A stretch of DNA of 64,000 nucleotides, taken from assembly GCA_009192285.1 (NCBI GenBank), contig CM018603.1:3774588-3838587 (forward strand), read 5' to 3'. Under the pieces are notes generated by a model. It worked only from the letters and a program-made list of their open reading frames with translations, was not told the origin of the DNA and made no database searches. Position numbers and translations under genes: made by a program. Below are positions 61,248-64,000 of this stretch, one piece after another; positions within the stretch are counted from its first letter, which is position 1; each line of letters starts with the position of its first letter. Source of the DNA: Morchella semilibera. Its lineage: Eukaryota; Ascomycota; Pezizomycetes; Pezizales; Morchellaceae.

Positions 61248-61277
61248 GTACTAATTTCACCCATATTTTTGCTACTG
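61248..61277 (-). repeat. right terminal inverted repeat of the CMC-type element
   Basis: Reverse complement of the left TIR (27/30 matches); the outermost bases are GCTACTG, followed by TA. Confidence 0.8.
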
Positions 61278-61279
61278 TA

Positions 61280-63237
61280 CCTACTACATGTACTATGCCT
61301 TAAGGAACAAGATAAGCTAACGTCAAAGTACATGTACATTGTTTGTCTTGGGCCAAGCACTGTGTCTAGCGCTTAAAATACACGTACGTAAGTCTTCTAC
61401 CCCTTCATCGAACCCAACCACTCCACCTACATAGCGTGGAAAAACGATGAAAAAAAAACGGCTCGCCCTCATTTAACAATGTGCACTGATATGGGAACAG
61501 ATTTATAAGGCGCGGGCTCGGTCAGTAGCTAGTGTGGAAGCTCGATCGCGCTCTTAAGTATGTTAATGACAGCCCTTATTCACTGCCAGTAAGGGTGGCC
61601 GGACTTGCTTTGACTACACAGGAAAGGCTAACCGGACATTAAGAGTGGTGGACTATCATACATGGCATACATGTATTTAGTTAATGCCACCACTATAATG
61701 TTATTTCTGATTGTGGGTGATACGTACAGGACTCTTGATGCGTTTAATTACATAGCAACCAAGAGCCTACTAAGATCGCAATATTGAGTATTAACATTTA
61801 TTTTTCTCTCCAATAGGTATATTAATCCCGGTAGCTAACTTCATGTAGGTAGTCAGTCGCAATTGATTTTCCCTCTTCTCTACGAGTGCTAGATGTCGGT
61901 TGGAAAGATGGAAGGTTTAGATACTACTAGCTTTTGGCTATTACAATCATAAGATGGTTCAGCGTGTACCGGGTACGTGCTAAACCCGGAACCAGGACCA
62001 AATATCACCGGAACTCTAAAAGATCCATGATTCTTTCCATCCTGCAACTTCTAGGTCAAAGTCAATAATGCGGTACATCGGTTGTCTTCTCAGTACTAGA
62101 AGCCCGCATTCATAGGGAAATATATCCAGAATCGCTTGTTTGACTAGATCAGCGCTCGGACGGATGGAAAACTATATGTATTTTCATCAGCTCTAAGCTC
62201 CATTTAATACTACATATGGAGTACGCTAACATATATTTTGATTTTCCAAGTGTGGACCATCAGGTTCCGCATGATGTGTCTGACCAAATGGCATTTTGCT
62301 ATCTTCTTCCCTAAAAATATCTTCTTGAACTACTTGCCTTTAGGTTTTTGCAACTTGGAAGTTTAGCCTAGGGCATAATCTCTAACCAGATCTAGCAACC
62401 CTACAACCTAAACAAAGAGCAATTCTAGGATTACCCACGAATCCACTGGTTAAGCTATAGCTATCAATTATCACTAATGGTCACGATGGCCTTTAGTAGG
62501 ATTAGCGATCCATTCAAAATAACTTTCTATACAAAGATCCCTTTATACCTTGGATTTCAGGATTAGCCGGTATAGAATAACTTTCTAGCGCAGGAGTATT
62601 AATTAGTATTGTGCCCAACATCCATGTACATATGTTAACCAACCTTTGCGCCATTCAAAGTACATACTGCAACCAAAAATAAATAATGATATAAGCAGGG
62701 GTAAACCACGTGGATGTGTTAAATCTGACAGTGGATCAATACTTCAATTTGCTTAGATTGGTTGTTCTTGGCCGAGATATAAGGAACAATATTAAAACAA
62801 ACTAGCGTTTCTTAACATTGTCCCCCATGTAAGTGACTAACGAATGATCAACCGGGTCAACAGCGAAACAAAAAGCTTTGACACGCCTAATTAACAGCAC
62901 CATAATGCCCTATACCTCCCTGGATTTATATCTTGATTTTCTCTTTTACTTCCATTTACCCCTTTTTTCTTTTTCTACCTTATCTTCTTTGCGAGAATTC
63001 CTATACACCAACATTTCCGAAACGTCCCTACAAGATCCCTTGAGAATCAAGCCGATGCACACCTTCATCCACTCCACAGTAATTTTCAAAGCAGCATTAC
63101 GCCCGCGGCGGGCTCGTATAAAACCAGCAATTGGCCCCTAGGGGAACCATAAGTTCACGAAGCAGCGAACTCACTCATCAGAAAGACACTCATATCTACC
63201 CTCATCATCTTATATTATCCATCGATAGCAATTAATT
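61280..63237. other. intergenic spacer, 2.0 kb
   Basis: AT-rich with no supported gene. TACATGTA is at 61285, 61329 and 61668. The last 130 bp look like a promoter (see 63117). Confidence 0.5.
63117..63123 (+). promoter_or_regulatory. TATA box (TATAAAA)
   Basis: A clean TATAAAA lies 121 bp upstream of the ATG at 63238, just after a short GC-rich patch (CCCGCGGCGGGC). Position and context fit a core promoter for the small spliced ORF downstream. Confidence 0.45.
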
Positions 63238-63405
63238 ATGCAACCCTCAATTATCGTAGTTTCCCAGCCAGCAGTGCCTGAGACCGAGCAGCCCGTCGAT
63301 GAGCAGCGCGGTAAGACCCTTTCCCCATAAAAGGTGCATTTAACAAGGACTCAGTTTATTGATATTTGTATAGGGAAAGTTTGGTACCAGTGCGTCATTT
63401 GCTAG
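63238..63405 (+). CDS. possible short spliced gene (34 aa)
   Basis: ATG at 63238 opens MQPSIIVVSQPAVPETEQP and reaches a GTAAGA donor at 63311. A TATAG acceptor ends at 63373, and the joined frame finishes RGKVWYQCVIC, stop at 63403–63405. Exons 63238–63310 and 63374–63405. In favour are the TATA box, consensus splice sites and a CT-rich leader before the ATG. Against are the very short product and no recognised family. Another acceptor downstream could give a longer protein. The Pro/Gln-rich N-terminus with terminal cysteines loosely recalls small Cys-ended membrane peptides, without being a match. Confidence 0.35.
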
Positions 63406-64000
63406 ATGACTGCCCTACCTAGATTGATTATATTAGCCACATTACCAGCCAAACAGACAACTATTGTATGTCCAGTCACCAATGCCTTTTTCTCTTTTTC
63501 TTGCTATCTCGTCTTCAACACATGACGGTCCCTCAACGTGCAGGTTTGGGGACTTTCATGAACAATATTCTTTATGTTTACTTGACTTTATTTTTGGATT
63601 GACTGGACCGGATCGTTATGGACATGTTTCGTTTCCCTATTTTATTTCTTTGGAATTTGAGATATCTAGAGAGAGATTTACAGAGTTTACAGCATATAAA
63701 TTATTTCATAAATAATAAACAGTTTTTTTCTATATAAATTTTGTGCGCTATATAACCATAGTGATAATCGAAAAGTTACATGTACCGCCACCTGTCCCCA
63801 ACATTTGACTATCGGATTGAACACCTACTTCTTGTTACATGTACGTACTGAGTTCTCGCGGGCAGTATTGGGTCAAAGATATGGAACAATTCCACAAGGT
63901 CAGCCGACGAAGATGAAAGATTGATTTTTCCCTTAAAGACAGACGACTACAAGTACATACATGTACTTACTTAGTGATGTGCTGGTTCATCGGCTATGGA
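63406..64000. other. right-end spacer
   Basis: AT-rich; three TACATGTA palindromes (63777, 63836, 63958) and an 83-aa ORF without family features. No gene called. Confidence 0.45.

Larger units (their letters stand above)
45452..61277. mobile_element. large CMC-type (CACTA/EnSpm-like) DNA transposon with nested insertions
   Basis: The two ends are inverted repeats: left CAGTAGCAGAATTATGGGTG (45452 on) and, on the opposite strand at the right end, CAGTAGCAAAAATATGGGTG (61277 down), then GAAATTA[C/G]TAC: 27 of 30 positions match. TA flanks both sides (45450–45451, 61278–61279), giving a 2-bp target duplication. Inside are inverted arrays of CTACGGCA/TGCCGCAG motifs at both ends, three accessory ORFs and a multi-exon transposase. 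The span is 15.8 kb; without the LTR retrotransposon it is about 9.4 kb. CAGTA termini and the transposase motifs fit the CMC superfamily. Boundaries are read directly; the superfamily is inferred. Confidence 0.82.

Noticed and set aside
1-64000. tRNA, rRNA, CRISPR array or telomere repeats
   Set aside because: I looked for B-box-like GGTTCGANTCC patterns, spaced direct repeats and TTAGGG runs and found none that fit.

Overview
The window is a piece of a filamentous ascomycete genome. The genes have short GT–AG introns (about 50–90 bp, one of 256 bp), one intron carries a TACTAAC branch site, and the recognisable proteins are fungal types (Pfa3 DHHC transferase, AIM6, UreD, Scc3, importin alpha, a DUF6594-like membrane protein, F-box/ankyrin). 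Long gene-poor spacers and nested transposons suggest a repeat-rich lineage; a pezizomycete is my guess and is not proven by the sequence.

Layout. 1–44 kb holds host genes: the 3' end of a membrane protein (3–194), a rhomboid protease (minus, 1827–3483) divergent from pfa3 (4913–6531), an IFI6/IFI27-like hydrophobic protein (10533–10854), a five-finger C2H2 protein (minus, 11626–12784), an AIM6-family phosphodiesterase (15222–16402), an F-box/ankyrin protein (18387–19718), an unknown basic protein (minus, 21427–22778), an unknown protein with a histone-H1-like tail (24966–26420), urease accessory UreD (minus, 26742–27714) divergent from cohesin subunit SCC3 (28166–32377), a DUF6594-like three-TM protein (33718–35539), importin alpha (minus, 37059–39000, with one apparent frameshift) and a decayed zinc alcohol dehydrogenase (43200–44246). 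Exon boundaries were worked out by hand from splice sites and reading frame.

The accessory region is one nested transposon, 45452–61277. The outer layer is a large terminal-inverted-repeat DNA element of CMC (CACTA/EnSpm-like) type, flanked by TA. It has repeat arrays near both ends, three accessory ORFs of unknown function and a multi-exon transposase. The second layer is a complete chromodomain Ty3/gypsy LTR retrotransposon (about 51417–57790) inside the transposase gene. Its two LTRs differ only by homopolymer length, and a 10-nt stretch just after the left LTR is complementary to the LTR interior, as in self-priming Tf1-type elements. The third layer is a 137-bp insert with perfect 10-bp terminal inverted repeats, inside the integrase.

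Two window-wide signals stand out. The palindrome TACATGTA occurs at least 37 times, almost always outside exons, where about one copy is expected by chance. Almost every broken reading frame can be repaired by changing one homopolymer by one base, which points to sequencing error rather than decay. From 61.3 kb to the end there is mostly spacer, with one possible very short spliced gene at 63238–63405.
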